From contig NZ_JACJTB010000046.1 of the NCBI RefSeq assembly GCF_014698475.1, positions 1-53,342 of the forward strand: a DNA stretch of 53,342 bases, in the 5' to 3' direction. The translations under genes and the position numbers were made by a program. This DNA is from Nostoc spongiaeforme FACHB-130. GTDB taxonomy: Bacteria > Cyanobacteriota > Cyanobacteriia > Cyanobacteriales > Nostocaceae. The notes beneath the pieces are model-generated. The model did not search any database, was not told the origin of the DNA, and saw nothing but the letters and a program-made list of their open reading frames with translations. Below, in pieces: positions 1-8,676 of the stretch; within the stretch, counting starts at the first letter, position 1, and each line of letters opens with the position of its first letter.

Positions 1-207
1 TAGTTCTGCTATTTTAGATTGTAGCTCCTGGTTTATCATTGTTAGCTATTAGACAAGACTGTTTCTCAGTATTATCTCGTAGTCTTTTTCAAAAATCAAA
101 TATGATTCCTATACTCTATAGAATATCAAAATAAAAATGCTCATTTAGTTTATATTCAAGATGTTAACCAGGAGAAGAAAAGAGAGCATAATCTCCTAGC
201 AGAAGAC

Positions 208-1527
208 TTGCCAACTCATGTGCAGGATGGTCGCATCTTAGATACATCTTGGACTAATGGTCAAATGATGGCTATCTGTCAAGATATCACCAATTACCAG
301 CAAACAGAACAAGCTTTAAAGACTCAGTTAGCACGAGAACAATTAATGCGAACTGTAGTACAAAGAATTCACCAATCTTTGAACTTGCAAGATATTCTCA
401 ATGCTACAGTGCAAGAAGTACGACATTTACTGCAAGTAGAGCGTGTGATTGTTTATCAATTTGCGCCTGATATGAGTGGTCAAGTCGTCGCCGAATCAGT
501 AGAGGCGGGATGGAGAGAATCGTTAGGTGTCCAAATTGAAGATACTTGTTTTCAGACTGGAGCAGGCGTAGAGTATTATCATGGGCGGAAACGAGCGATC
601 GCCAATATTTACGCAGCCGGACTTACCGATTGTCATATTCAACTTTTAGAACAATTTGAAGTCAAGGCTAACTTAGTTGTACCTATTTTATTAGAAGTTG
701 GTGGCGACAACACTAGTTCTCGACTTTGGGGCTTGCTGGTGGCACATCAATGTTCTAGGACGAGAGAATGGGAAGACAATCAACTAGACTTGCTGGATCA
801 ACTTTCCGTGACAATTGCGATCGCTATTCAACAATCTAGTATATTTCAGCAAGCCCAAACAGAATTAGCAGAACGGCAAAAAGCCGAAAGAGAACTGCGG
901 AGTGCTTTAGCAGAAAAAGAAATTCTCTTAAAAGAAGTACACCATCGTGTTAAAAATAATTTGCAAATTGTTTCAAGTTTATTACAACTCCAATCTCAGA
1001 CTCTCATAGACCCAGAAGTAATTAGAGTTTTTCAAGATAGTCAAAATCGGATTGATTCGATTTCGTTAATTCACAAAAATTTATACACTTCCCCAAACAT
1101 CGGACAATTAGATGTAGTAGATTATATCCAAAGTTTAGCAACTAGCATTTTAATATCTTACCAAACTGGGCTAGAAAGAATAGAATTAAAAACTCATATT
1201 GACCCCATTAATCTGAATATTGATCAAGCGATCGCTTGTGGTTTAATCATTAACGAATTAATCTCCAACTCCCTCAAACATGCCTTTCCCAATAATCAAA
1301 AAGGCACTATCACTATTACTCTAGAAAAAATTCCTAATCATATCAAAATGTCTATTCAAGATAATGGTGTTGGAATACCAAATGATTTAGATTGGAAAAC
1401 TACCAGTTCTTTAGGTTTATCTTTAGTTTATGACTTAGTGACAGAACAGCTAGAAGGCAATATTACTCTAGAACGTAATCACGGTACAGTGTTCAACATC
1501 CAATTTCCCCAGTTAATTTTGCAGTAA
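208..1527 (+). CDS. GAF sensor histidine kinase (HisKA_2 type), N-terminus probably degraded
   Basis: Cytoplasmic sensor kinase. Residues 1-40 look like the tail of a PAS domain (ICQDITNYQQTEQAL). Residues 50-215 are a phytochrome-like GAF domain, followed by the HisKA_2 H-box EVHHRVKNNLQ (His245/246) and a HATPase domain with NELISNSLKHAF and DNGVGIP. The GAF domain has DTCF (Cys114) and a Cys-His pair (Cys142-His143) exactly 28 residues apart, the pattern of DXCF cyanobacteriochromes that bind a bilin. The start is uncertain. The first candidate is TTG at 208, a GTG lies at 220 and the first ATG at 265. The same frame stays open back to a stop at 103-105, and the upstream residues also look PAS-like. 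I infer that an original longer PAS-GAF kinase has lost its 5' end. It precedes a REC-PAS kinase, a possible partner. Confidence 0.8.
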   Translation: MPTHVQDGRILDTSWTNGQMMAICQDITNYQQTEQALKTQLAREQLMRTVVQRIHQSLNLQDILNATVQEVRHLLQVERVIVYQFAPDMSGQVVAESVEAGWRESLGVQIEDTCFQTGAGVEYYHGRKRAIANIYAAGLTDCHIQLLEQFEVKANLVVPILLEVGGDNTSSRLWGLLVAHQCSRTREWEDNQLDLLDQLSVTIAIAIQQSSIFQQAQTELAERQKAERELRSALAEKEILLKEVHHRVKNNLQIVSSLLQLQSQTLIDPEVIRVFQDSQNRIDSISLIHKNLYTSPNIGQLDVVDYIQSLATSILISYQTGLERIELKTHIDPINLNIDQAIACGLIINELISNSLKHAFPNNQKGTITITLEKIPNHIKMSIQDNGVGIPNDLDWKTTSSLGLSLVYDLVTEQLEGNITLERNHGTVFNIQFPQLILQ

Positions 1528-1647
1528 TATAGAAATCATATTTGATTTCTCAAAAAACAGTACACCCAAGAAATCCTCCTTCCTACTCTCCCACTACCAG
1601 CCTGCACAGATAATGTCAAAAAATCAAACCAGATTAATATATTTCTA

Positions 1648-3165
1648 ATGGAGCCAGTAAGAATTTTAGTTGTTGAAGATGAAGTCATAGTTGCTAGAAC
1701 CATTGCTAACCAATTAAATCAACTAGGATACACAGTAATTGGTACAGCTTCTTCAGGACAAGTTGCTATTACTAAAGCCTTAGAAGGTAAACCAGAATTA
1801 GTTTTAATGGATGTCATCTTAAAAGGTGAGATGGATGGAATTACCGCCGCATCTCAAATTCGTGAGCAGTTAGATATCCCCGTGATATTTCTCACGGCTT
1901 ACGGTGATGACCATACAATACAACGAGCGAAAACAACTCAACCATTTGGCTACATTATTAAACCCTTTACACCAAAAGACTTACGGATAGCCATTGAAAT
2001 TGGTTTATTAAAACATCAATTAGAACAGGATTTAAGAGAAAATCGAGATAGATTAGCCACTCTTTTAAACTCTATGAGTGATGCTGTCATTGCCACAAAT
2101 GAACAAGGAATTGTGACATTTATTAACCCAGCAGCAGAGTTCCTTACGGGTTGGCAACAAGCAGATGCTTTGGGTAAAGACATATCTAAAATTTTGCAGC
2201 TAGTTGATGAAGTCACTGAAACTTCTGTAGAAAACCCTGTCACCAGAGTTTTAAGAGAACAACAGGTTGTCTATTTAAATGACTTTACATCATTAATTAC
2301 AAAAAATGGCTCTAGAGTGCCTATTGGAGATAGTGCATCTCCGATTATGCGACATCCTGGGCAAATCAATGGTGTCGTAGTAGTGTTCTGGGATCTTAGC
2401 GAACGGCGACAAGCACAATTACTCGAACAAGCATTGCTGAAAGAGCAAGAAGTTAACAAACTGAAATCTTTATTTATTTCTACTGTTTCTCATGAATTTC
2501 GTAATCCTTTAAGTGTAATTCAATCTTCAGTAGAACTGATTGAGTTGCAAGGAGAAAATTTAACAACAGAAAAAAGAAATACTTATTTAAACCGAATTAG
2601 TAGCGCAGTGCAATCTATGAAACAACTCATGGAAGATGTGCTGTTTATGGGGAAAACAGATGCAGGTAAATTGGAGTGTCATCCTCATCACCTCAATCTC
2701 GATGAGTTTTGTCGAGAATTGTTAGCCGAATTTACCATGATTCATCCTACAGGCGCAGAAATTATTTTTAGCTGTGAGAGCGATCGCACAGATGCCTTTA
2801 TGGATGAACAATTATTACGTTATATATTCACAAATTTACTCAATAACGCTATCAAATACTCTCCCAACGGTGGCAATGTATTATTTAAGTTAACTTGTGA
2901 CCTCATTAATCAAGTAGCTATCTTTTGCATTCAAGACCAAGGAATTGGCATCCCAGAAGCGGATCAAGCCAGAATCTTTGAATCATTTTATCGAGCTTCC
3001 AATGTCCAATCAATTCCAGGTACAGGGCTGGGATTAGTCATTGTGAAAAAATGTGTAGAAGCGCATCAAGGACAAATTAGTATTCACAGTCAAGCGGGTG
3101 TTGGGAGCATATTCACAGTAACTTTGCCATTAAATTATTCATCTTATATGACTGATGAAGCATAA
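1648..3165 (+). CDS. response regulator-PAS-histidine kinase
   Basis: Domain order is an N-terminal receiver (residues 5-120; Asp55 in LVLMDVIL, Lys105 in GYIIKPF), a PAS domain (about 130-255, SDAVIATNEQGIVTFINPAA), HisKA (His282 in STVSHEFRNPL) and HATPase (NLLNNAIKYS, DQGIGIPE, GTGLGLVIVK). This layout lets a phosphoryl group arriving at Asp55 tune the kinase, so it can act in the middle of a phosphorelay. No membrane segment is visible, so it should be soluble. It follows the GAF kinase by 120 bp on the same strand and precedes the EAL-GAF-GGDEF gene by about 155 bp, so the three may form one signalling group. The start is an ATG; no strong ribosome binding site is visible. The output is unknown. 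Confidence 0.9.
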   Translation: MEPVRILVVEDEVIVARTIANQLNQLGYTVIGTASSGQVAITKALEGKPELVLMDVILKGEMDGITAASQIREQLDIPVIFLTAYGDDHTIQRAKTTQPFGYIIKPFTPKDLRIAIEIGLLKHQLEQDLRENRDRLATLLNSMSDAVIATNEQGIVTFINPAAEFLTGWQQADALGKDISKILQLVDEVTETSVENPVTRVLREQQVVYLNDFTSLITKNGSRVPIGDSASPIMRHPGQINGVVVVFWDLSERRQAQLLEQALLKEQEVNKLKSLFISTVSHEFRNPLSVIQSSVELIELQGENLTTEKRNTYLNRISSAVQSMKQLMEDVLFMGKTDAGKLECHPHHLNLDEFCRELLAEFTMIHPTGAEIIFSCESDRTDAFMDEQLLRYIFTNLLNNAIKYSPNGGNVLFKLTCDLINQVAIFCIQDQGIGIPEADQARIFESFYRASNVQSIPGTGLGLVIVKKCVEAHQGQISIHSQAGVGSIFTVTLPLNYSSYMTDEA

Positions 3166-3320
3166 TCTGGACATATCGACAAAGGCTGCTTTGGAAAACT
3201 TTAACAAATTGACTGAATGAATATTACCAAATCTTCATTTACTTCAAGAGCAATTTATCTTTAAGATCCATATTTGGGGGCAAACTAAAAGAAGTCAGAT
3301 CATTCAAAATTGTGTTTTCT

Positions 3321-5525
3321 ATGAGCCAGAAATGTCCTACTTCCAAAACTTGTGCTTGTTGTCATCTTGTACGTTGCCAAAGCCAGGAAGCAGGCAGAAT
3401 TTTTCTCTGGTTTCCTATTCCCCATACCTTAACAAAAGTCACAAATTACTTGCGGCAGTCTGAGCTAAAGTATGAACTGATGCAAGAGCGTCCGGGGTTA
3501 AGTTTAGACTGTAAACCCGGACAAGCCCAGGAAATTGCCCGAAAACTAGCTAAACTTTTAGCGCCAAGAGAGCTGCAAGAGACGCAAGTTTTGTTTATTC
3601 GCGGTGCTATTCAACCACAATTGCAAGACTTTAGTGATATTGTTTCCTTACAACGCTTCATTAAGTTCAACCAGTCTGACTGGCTAGTAGATATGCTGGC
3701 CAAAGAACAATTCACAAGTTACTTTCAACCGATTGTTTCAATTCAGAATACATCCCAAGTTTATGGCTATGAATCGCTGTTACGCGGCTTGGATGAACAA
3801 GGTAATGTATTGTCGATAGAACCAATCTTAGAATTAGCCACAGAAGCCGGACTGATACCACAACTAGACCGACTGGCTCGCCTCAAAAGCATCACTCAAT
3901 TTAGCCGTCATCAAGTCAACGGGAAAATTTTTATCAATTTTGCACCCACCGCATTGTATGACCCCGTTTCTTGCCTGCGTAGTACAGTCGAAGCAATTGA
4001 TCAAGCAGGTATTTCCCATGAACGGGTTGTTTTTGAAGTTGTCGAGTCAGATAATCCTCAAGATTTAGCTCACCTCAAAGCCGTGTTGCAATTTTACCGA
4101 GATTCAGGTTTTTCCGTTGCCTTGGATGATCTTGGCTCTGGTTATTCTGGTTTGAACTTGTTGCACCAGTTACGCCCAGACTTTATCAAGTTAGATATGG
4201 AGTTAATTCGAGATGTGCATCAAGATTTGTATAAAGCTTCAATTACCGAGAAAATTTTGGAGATTGCCCAAAAGTTAAATATCTATACCGTCGCGGAAGG
4301 AATTGAGTGTATTGAGGAATTAAACTGGTTAAGAGAAAGAGGCGCAACTTTTGCTCAAGGGTATTTAATTGCTAGACCTCATCCTGAACCTGTGACGATA
4401 ACTCCGCACTTTGATGCGATCGCTTTAAGTTTAGCATCGGTGGATCAGCAACCAATCAAGCAGCAGGTAAAACACCAAAGTGAGTCTGAACGCATAGTTG
4501 CTGCTGTTACCCAGCGTATCCGCAAATCTTTAGAGTTAAACGAGATTTTGCAAACCACAGCCGATGAAGTGCGACAATTGTTTGCTGTAGACCGAGTGGT
4601 AATTTATCGCTTTGAACCAGACTGGAGTGGGTTAGTCGCTGTCGAGTCTTTATCACCAGGCTGTATGTCTCTGTTGGGATTGAATGTGATGGATACTTGC
4701 TTTCTGTCCTCCCGCGCAGATTACTATCAGCAGGGTAATACAAGAGCAATTGAAAATATAGAAAATGAAGGACTATCACCTTGTCACGTTGAACTGTTGC
4801 AGAGTTTACAAATTCGGGCAAACTTGGTTGTGCCGATTTTGCAACAAGAGCGTTTATGGGGATTATTAATTGCTCATCAATGTAGTAGTACCAGACAATG
4901 GCAGCAGTCGGAGATTAATTTATTTAACCAGTTAGCCGGACAAGCCGCGATCGCAATTTATCAATCGGAACTTTACCACAAATTACAAAAAGCAAACCAA
5001 GAATTACAGCGTCTTGCGGCTTCTGATGGTCTCACACAAGTAGCAAATCGGCGTTGCTTTGATGAAACACTCAACAGCGAGTGGCAAAGATTAGCCAGGG
5101 AACAAGCTTACTTATCTTTAATTTTGTGTGATGTTGATTATTTTAAACTCTACAACGATACTCATGGACATCTGGCGGGAGATGATGCTTTGAGAAATGT
5201 TGCCCAAGCAATTTCTCAGACAATTAAACGCCCTGCGGATTTAGTAGCTCGCTATGGTGGCGAAGAATTTGCCATCATTTTACCCAATACCGATGCTGGA
5301 GGTGCGATCGTAGTTGCCACAGAAATTCAAACTCATATCTGTGCAATGCAATTGCCACATCCCAATTCTGAAGTCAACCAATTCATTACCCTCAGTCTCG
5401 GTGTAGCAACTATCATTCCCAATCATCAATCATCTCCGGCAACCTTAATTGCTGCTGCTGATCAAGGACTGTATCAGGCAAAGGCCCAAGGGCGAAATTG
5501 CATAGCACAAATTAACTGTGAATAG
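3321..5525 (+). CDS. EAL-GAF-GGDEF c-di-GMP turnover protein
   Basis: Predicted bifunctional cyclic-di-GMP enzyme with an unusual order: EAL first, then GAF, then GGDEF. Numbering is from an in-frame GTG at 3312; I prefer the ATG at 3321. The EAL domain (about 130-360) has ESLLR (Glu154), NFAP, FEVVES, ALDDLGSGYS, IKLDM, AEGIE and QGY, so the metal-binding residues appear intact. The GAF domain (395-555) carries DTCF (Cys463) and CH (Cys491) 28 residues apart, the DXCF cyanobacteriochrome pattern. The C-terminal diguanylate cyclase has GGEEF (649-653) preceded by an RPAD inhibitory site at the canonical five-residue spacing. The N-terminus has a cysteine cluster (Cys8, 14, 16, 17 and 22) of unknown purpose. 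I infer light- or redox-controlled c-di-GMP signalling, which would suit the taxis operon next door. Confidence 0.88.
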   Translation: MSQKCPTSKTCACCHLVRCQSQEAGRIFLWFPIPHTLTKVTNYLRQSELKYELMQERPGLSLDCKPGQAQEIARKLAKLLAPRELQETQVLFIRGAIQPQLQDFSDIVSLQRFIKFNQSDWLVDMLAKEQFTSYFQPIVSIQNTSQVYGYESLLRGLDEQGNVLSIEPILELATEAGLIPQLDRLARLKSITQFSRHQVNGKIFINFAPTALYDPVSCLRSTVEAIDQAGISHERVVFEVVESDNPQDLAHLKAVLQFYRDSGFSVALDDLGSGYSGLNLLHQLRPDFIKLDMELIRDVHQDLYKASITEKILEIAQKLNIYTVAEGIECIEELNWLRERGATFAQGYLIARPHPEPVTITPHFDAIALSLASVDQQPIKQQVKHQSESERIVAAVTQRIRKSLELNEILQTTADEVRQLFAVDRVVIYRFEPDWSGLVAVESLSPGCMSLLGLNVMDTCFLSSRADYYQQGNTRAIENIENEGLSPCHVELLQSLQIRANLVVPILQQERLWGLLIAHQCSSTRQWQQSEINLFNQLAGQAAIAIYQSELYHKLQKANQELQRLAASDGLTQVANRRCFDETLNSEWQRLAREQAYLSLILCDVDYFKLYNDTHGHLAGDDALRNVAQAISQTIKRPADLVARYGGEEFAIILPNTDAGGAIVVATEIQTHICAMQLPHPNSEVNQFITLSLGVATIIPNHQSSPATLIAAADQGLYQAKAQGRNCIAQINCE

Positions 5526-5617
5526 ACTGATGGCAACACAGAATTGACCAGAGTGTGATAACCAACACACTTCAGTTGCTGAATTAAATAATTAGAAAGC
5601 AAATTATGCTTGATTTG

Positions 5618-8602
5618 TTAATTAGAAGCTGCGCTTTCGGCGACATTATCAATGAGTTGCTCTAGAGTACGGAGTAATTCTTGCTCGTTGTAAGGTTTAG
5701 AAAAATAGGCTCTAGCACCTAGCTGCATTGCCATTCGGCGATGTTTATCGCTGCTACGGGAAGTCAGCATAGCAACGGGGATATTTTTTAAATCACCATT
5801 GTTTTTGACTTTGCCTAAAAATCCATACCCGTCCAGACGCGGCATTTCGATATCACAAATGACGGCGGCAATTTGTAAGCCTGTTTCGAGTTTTTCTAAA
5901 GCGTCTTGACCGTCTTTGGCTTGCTCTACTTGATAGCCACCTTTTTCTAAGGTAAGTGCTAAGAAACGGCGGACGTTAATGGAGTCATCGATGATTAAAA
6001 TCTTACCTTTGGGCTTGGGAGGTAAGGCCGCGAGTTTTTCGCTGTCAACGAACAGAAAGGGTGTTTTTAATCGGACGGAGGGTAATTGATTGTTTTTGGG
6101 TGTATTTTGATTGGTAGCAATCCAATAGAGTAATTCGTTAGCACTAACTAAGGCAACTACTCGACCATCACCGAGAATTGTGCAGTTACTAAAGCCTTCT
6201 GGTAAAGGTATATTACCTTCAACTTGACGGATGGCTACTTCTTGTTCACCCCAGCAACGGTCTACTTGAATAGCGACGGTTTGATTGTTACCTTTAATAA
6301 TTAAGACACTGCTGGCGTTGATGGCGGCGGGAGTTTCTAGTTCGGGACTATCGTAACGGGGACAGTTAAATTGCAGATATTGTCCCAGGCGAATCAATGG
6401 CAGCATTGTACCTTGCCAGTTGATGACTTCGCTACCTCCCATTGAGATAATGCGATCGCTTTGGAGTAAAAATACTTCTGAGATGACATCGGTGGGAAAT
6501 GCCAGCAATATTTTACTGGTTTCGACTAACAGCACTCTCGCCACGGATAAGGTAAAGGGTACTGATAAGGTGAAAGTTGTACCAACGCCGGGTTCAGTGT
6601 CAACTGTGATATCGCCACGCACCAGTTTCAGGTTGTTGCGTACCACATCCATACCCACACCACGGCCAGATAAGGCGGTGACTGTTTCGGAGGTACTAAA
6701 CCCTGGTTCAAATATCAGCGATAGTAGTTCATCATCACTAGCACTTTCTAATAGTGAACTATCTAACCCCATTGCTAAGGCGCGAGAACGAATTTTTTCT
6801 AAAGAAATTCCTCTGCCATCATCGCGCATACTAATAATAGTCCGATTGCTGCGATGAGTGGCGTGAATTTCGATTAATCCTTGTTCTGATTTACCTAAGT
6901 TGCGGCGAGTGGCTGGTTCTTCAATACCATGATCAAAAGCATTTCTTAATAAGTGCATTAAGGGGTCATTTAATGCTTCTAAAATGCTACGTTCAATTAA
7001 CGTATTGCCGCCTTCAATTTTTAGCTGGACATTTTTTCCATACTCTACATTTAAGTCGCGGATGGCTCTGGGAAAACGCTCGACTAATTCAGAAATTGGC
7101 CGCATCCGCACTTGATTGAGTTTGGTTTGTAATTGCTTGGATGTTTTGTTTAATTTGCGAGCAATTTGGTCAGCATCATCAACACTTAATTGAATGTCGG
7201 TGGAGACTTCTTGCACCTGGACAATTGTTTCGGCTATATCTTGCGATCGCAAATGAATTTCTTCGAGAGAGTGATGAGTCGTAGATAAGTGCTGAGTCCT
7301 GAGTCCTGAGTGCTGAGTCCTGAGTGCTGAGTCCTCAGTATCTGTTTCTGAACCGTTATTTTGCCGGATACTAGCTGATAGCACACGGTTATATGCCATG
7401 CGTAATTCTTGATTTTCTCTATCCAGATTCTGCACTCTCTGTCCGAGATTACGTGAGAGTTTACGTAATTTTTCTAATTGCGAATGCAGTCCATTTCTCT
7501 GCACAATTAGTTCACTAAATAAATCATTAATTTGTTCTAGTTGTTTACTAGGAACTCGGACTGTATTTTCGGAATGTTCGCGGTCTTTACTGGGCGTAAT
7601 TGGTTCATTTTTATGTTCAGCAATAATATTGTTAATTTCTGGCAGATTCACAGGATGAATATCTGTCTCTACAGGCATCAAATTACTCGCAGCTATTTCA
7701 GATTCCTGGTGAATTACTAATTCTATTTCTGGATAAACGCCGTTATCTGTAGCCAAGAATTGAGCGATTGCATCTGCGGTTGACAGTGGCGCGGTTTGAT
7801 TATAAGTTGTGAAAGTAGTGGGTATTTCACTCAACTCAATGGCTCTAGGTAGACTGTCGAGTTGATTAGTTAAAACTAAAGCTTGCGATCGCCGCCATGT
7901 ATGCAATGCTATCTGAGCAATGTCTGAGATACGTTCTGGTGTGGCAGATTCGATAGTTTGTTTAATAGAATCACACAGTTGGCTAAAGGCAGACAATTGC
8001 AGCATTTCTCCCAAACCGCCTAATTCAGCCGCCATAATCGCCACTTCTTCTTGCAAACAAGGTTGTTGACTATCAGCCAAGACAGATTCTAACCGTTGCA
8101 AACAACCTTCGACTTCTGTTTCAAATAACAAAGGAATAATACTTTGCCCATCTTCTGGGGACAACATTGTTGTCGCATCTTCGGGAGTAGGATCACCCAA
8201 CCGTTGATAAAGTTCATCAAAAACTGGATAACAAAAACTCGTTAACCATTCTTCTTCAATTACACTTTGAGTTGAGAGTAAGTCGACAATTTGCCGCATC
8301 CAATCAATTGCCGAAAGCAATAAACTTTGTAATTGTTGGTCAATTTCTAAAGAAGTTTTGCGCGTTTTTAAAACTTTAAAAGCATCTTCTAAACGGTGTG
8401 CTAAATCACTTAACACCCGAAATCCCATCATTGCTGCACCACCTTTAATAGAGTGGGCAGCGCGGAGTGCGCCATTAATTTTTTCTAAATCTATACGATG
8501 GCTGGTATCAATTTCCAGCAAGACTCCCTCTAAGGTATTGAGGTAATCTGTTGCTTCTTCCAGAAATTGCATCTGGATTTCTAATTCTTTATCTTGTGAC
8601 AT
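5618..8602 (-). CDS. CheA-type hybrid histidine kinase of a PatA/Pil-type taxis operon
   Basis: Last gene of the taxis operon, 994 residues. It has an N-terminal Hpt domain (His50 in AAHSIKGGAAMMGF), a low-complexity linker, a dimerisation segment, a HATPase domain (LLRNAFDHGIE, MRDDGRGIS, GRGVGMDVV), a CheW-like domain (about 690-820) and a C-terminal receiver (ILIIDDS, CDIEMPRLDG). This is the PilL/PixL/HmpE architecture. Such kinases take signals from the MCP and phosphorylate the operon's receivers to control type IV pilus motility. Residues about 422-438 are encoded by a run of 7-bp repeats (separate entry). The gap to the MCP gene is about 75 bp. The symbol hmpE or pilL is plausible but cannot be fixed by context alone, because Nostoc species carry several such loci. 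Confidence 0.93.
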   Translation of the reverse strand: MSQDKELEIQMQFLEEATDYLNTLEGVLLEIDTSHRIDLEKINGALRAAHSIKGGAAMMGFRVLSDLAHRLEDAFKVLKTRKTSLEIDQQLQSLLLSAIDWMRQIVDLLSTQSVIEEEWLTSFCYPVFDELYQRLGDPTPEDATTMLSPEDGQSIIPLLFETEVEGCLQRLESVLADSQQPCLQEEVAIMAAELGGLGEMLQLSAFSQLCDSIKQTIESATPERISDIAQIALHTWRRSQALVLTNQLDSLPRAIELSEIPTTFTTYNQTAPLSTADAIAQFLATDNGVYPEIELVIHQESEIAASNLMPVETDIHPVNLPEINNIIAEHKNEPITPSKDREHSENTVRVPSKQLEQINDLFSELIVQRNGLHSQLEKLRKLSRNLGQRVQNLDRENQELRMAYNRVLSASIRQNNGSETDTEDSALRTQHSGLRTQHLSTTHHSLEEIHLRSQDIAETIVQVQEVSTDIQLSVDDADQIARKLNKTSKQLQTKLNQVRMRPISELVERFPRAIRDLNVEYGKNVQLKIEGGNTLIERSILEALNDPLMHLLRNAFDHGIEEPATRRNLGKSEQGLIEIHATHRSNRTIISMRDDGRGISLEKIRSRALAMGLDSSLLESASDDELLSLIFEPGFSTSETVTALSGRGVGMDVVRNNLKLVRGDITVDTEPGVGTTFTLSVPFTLSVARVLLVETSKILLAFPTDVISEVFLLQSDRIISMGGSEVINWQGTMLPLIRLGQYLQFNCPRYDSPELETPAAINASSVLIIKGNNQTVAIQVDRCWGEQEVAIRQVEGNIPLPEGFSNCTILGDGRVVALVSANELLYWIATNQNTPKNNQLPSVRLKTPFLFVDSEKLAALPPKPKGKILIIDDSINVRRFLALTLEKGGYQVEQAKDGQDALEKLETGLQIAAVICDIEMPRLDGYGFLGKVKNNGDLKNIPVAMLTSRSSDKHRRMAMQLGARAYFSKPYNEQELLRTLEQLIDNVAESAASN
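7289..7338. repeat. heptameric tandem repeat inside the CheA gene
   Basis: About seven copies of a 7-bp unit alternating CTGAGTG and CTGAGTC forms. Because three units make 21 bp, the array stays in frame and encodes a repeating heptapeptide (SALRTQH, SGLRTQH) in the linker after the coiled region. The same unit occurs between genes at 24345-24374. This is a short tandemly repeated repetitive sequence of the kind known in filamentous cyanobacteria, here tolerated in coding DNA. Confidence 0.85.
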
Positions 8603-8676
8603 TGTTTTTAATAATTATTTATTGGTCATTAGTCACTTGTCATTTGTCATTCGTAAACAAAGGACAAGTGACAAAA

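Noticed and set aside
6420-6857. 145-residue + strand ORF inside the CheA gene
   Set aside because: Opposite-strand shadow of the well-conserved kinase and CheW-like domains. The same applies to other ORFs lying within strong genes.
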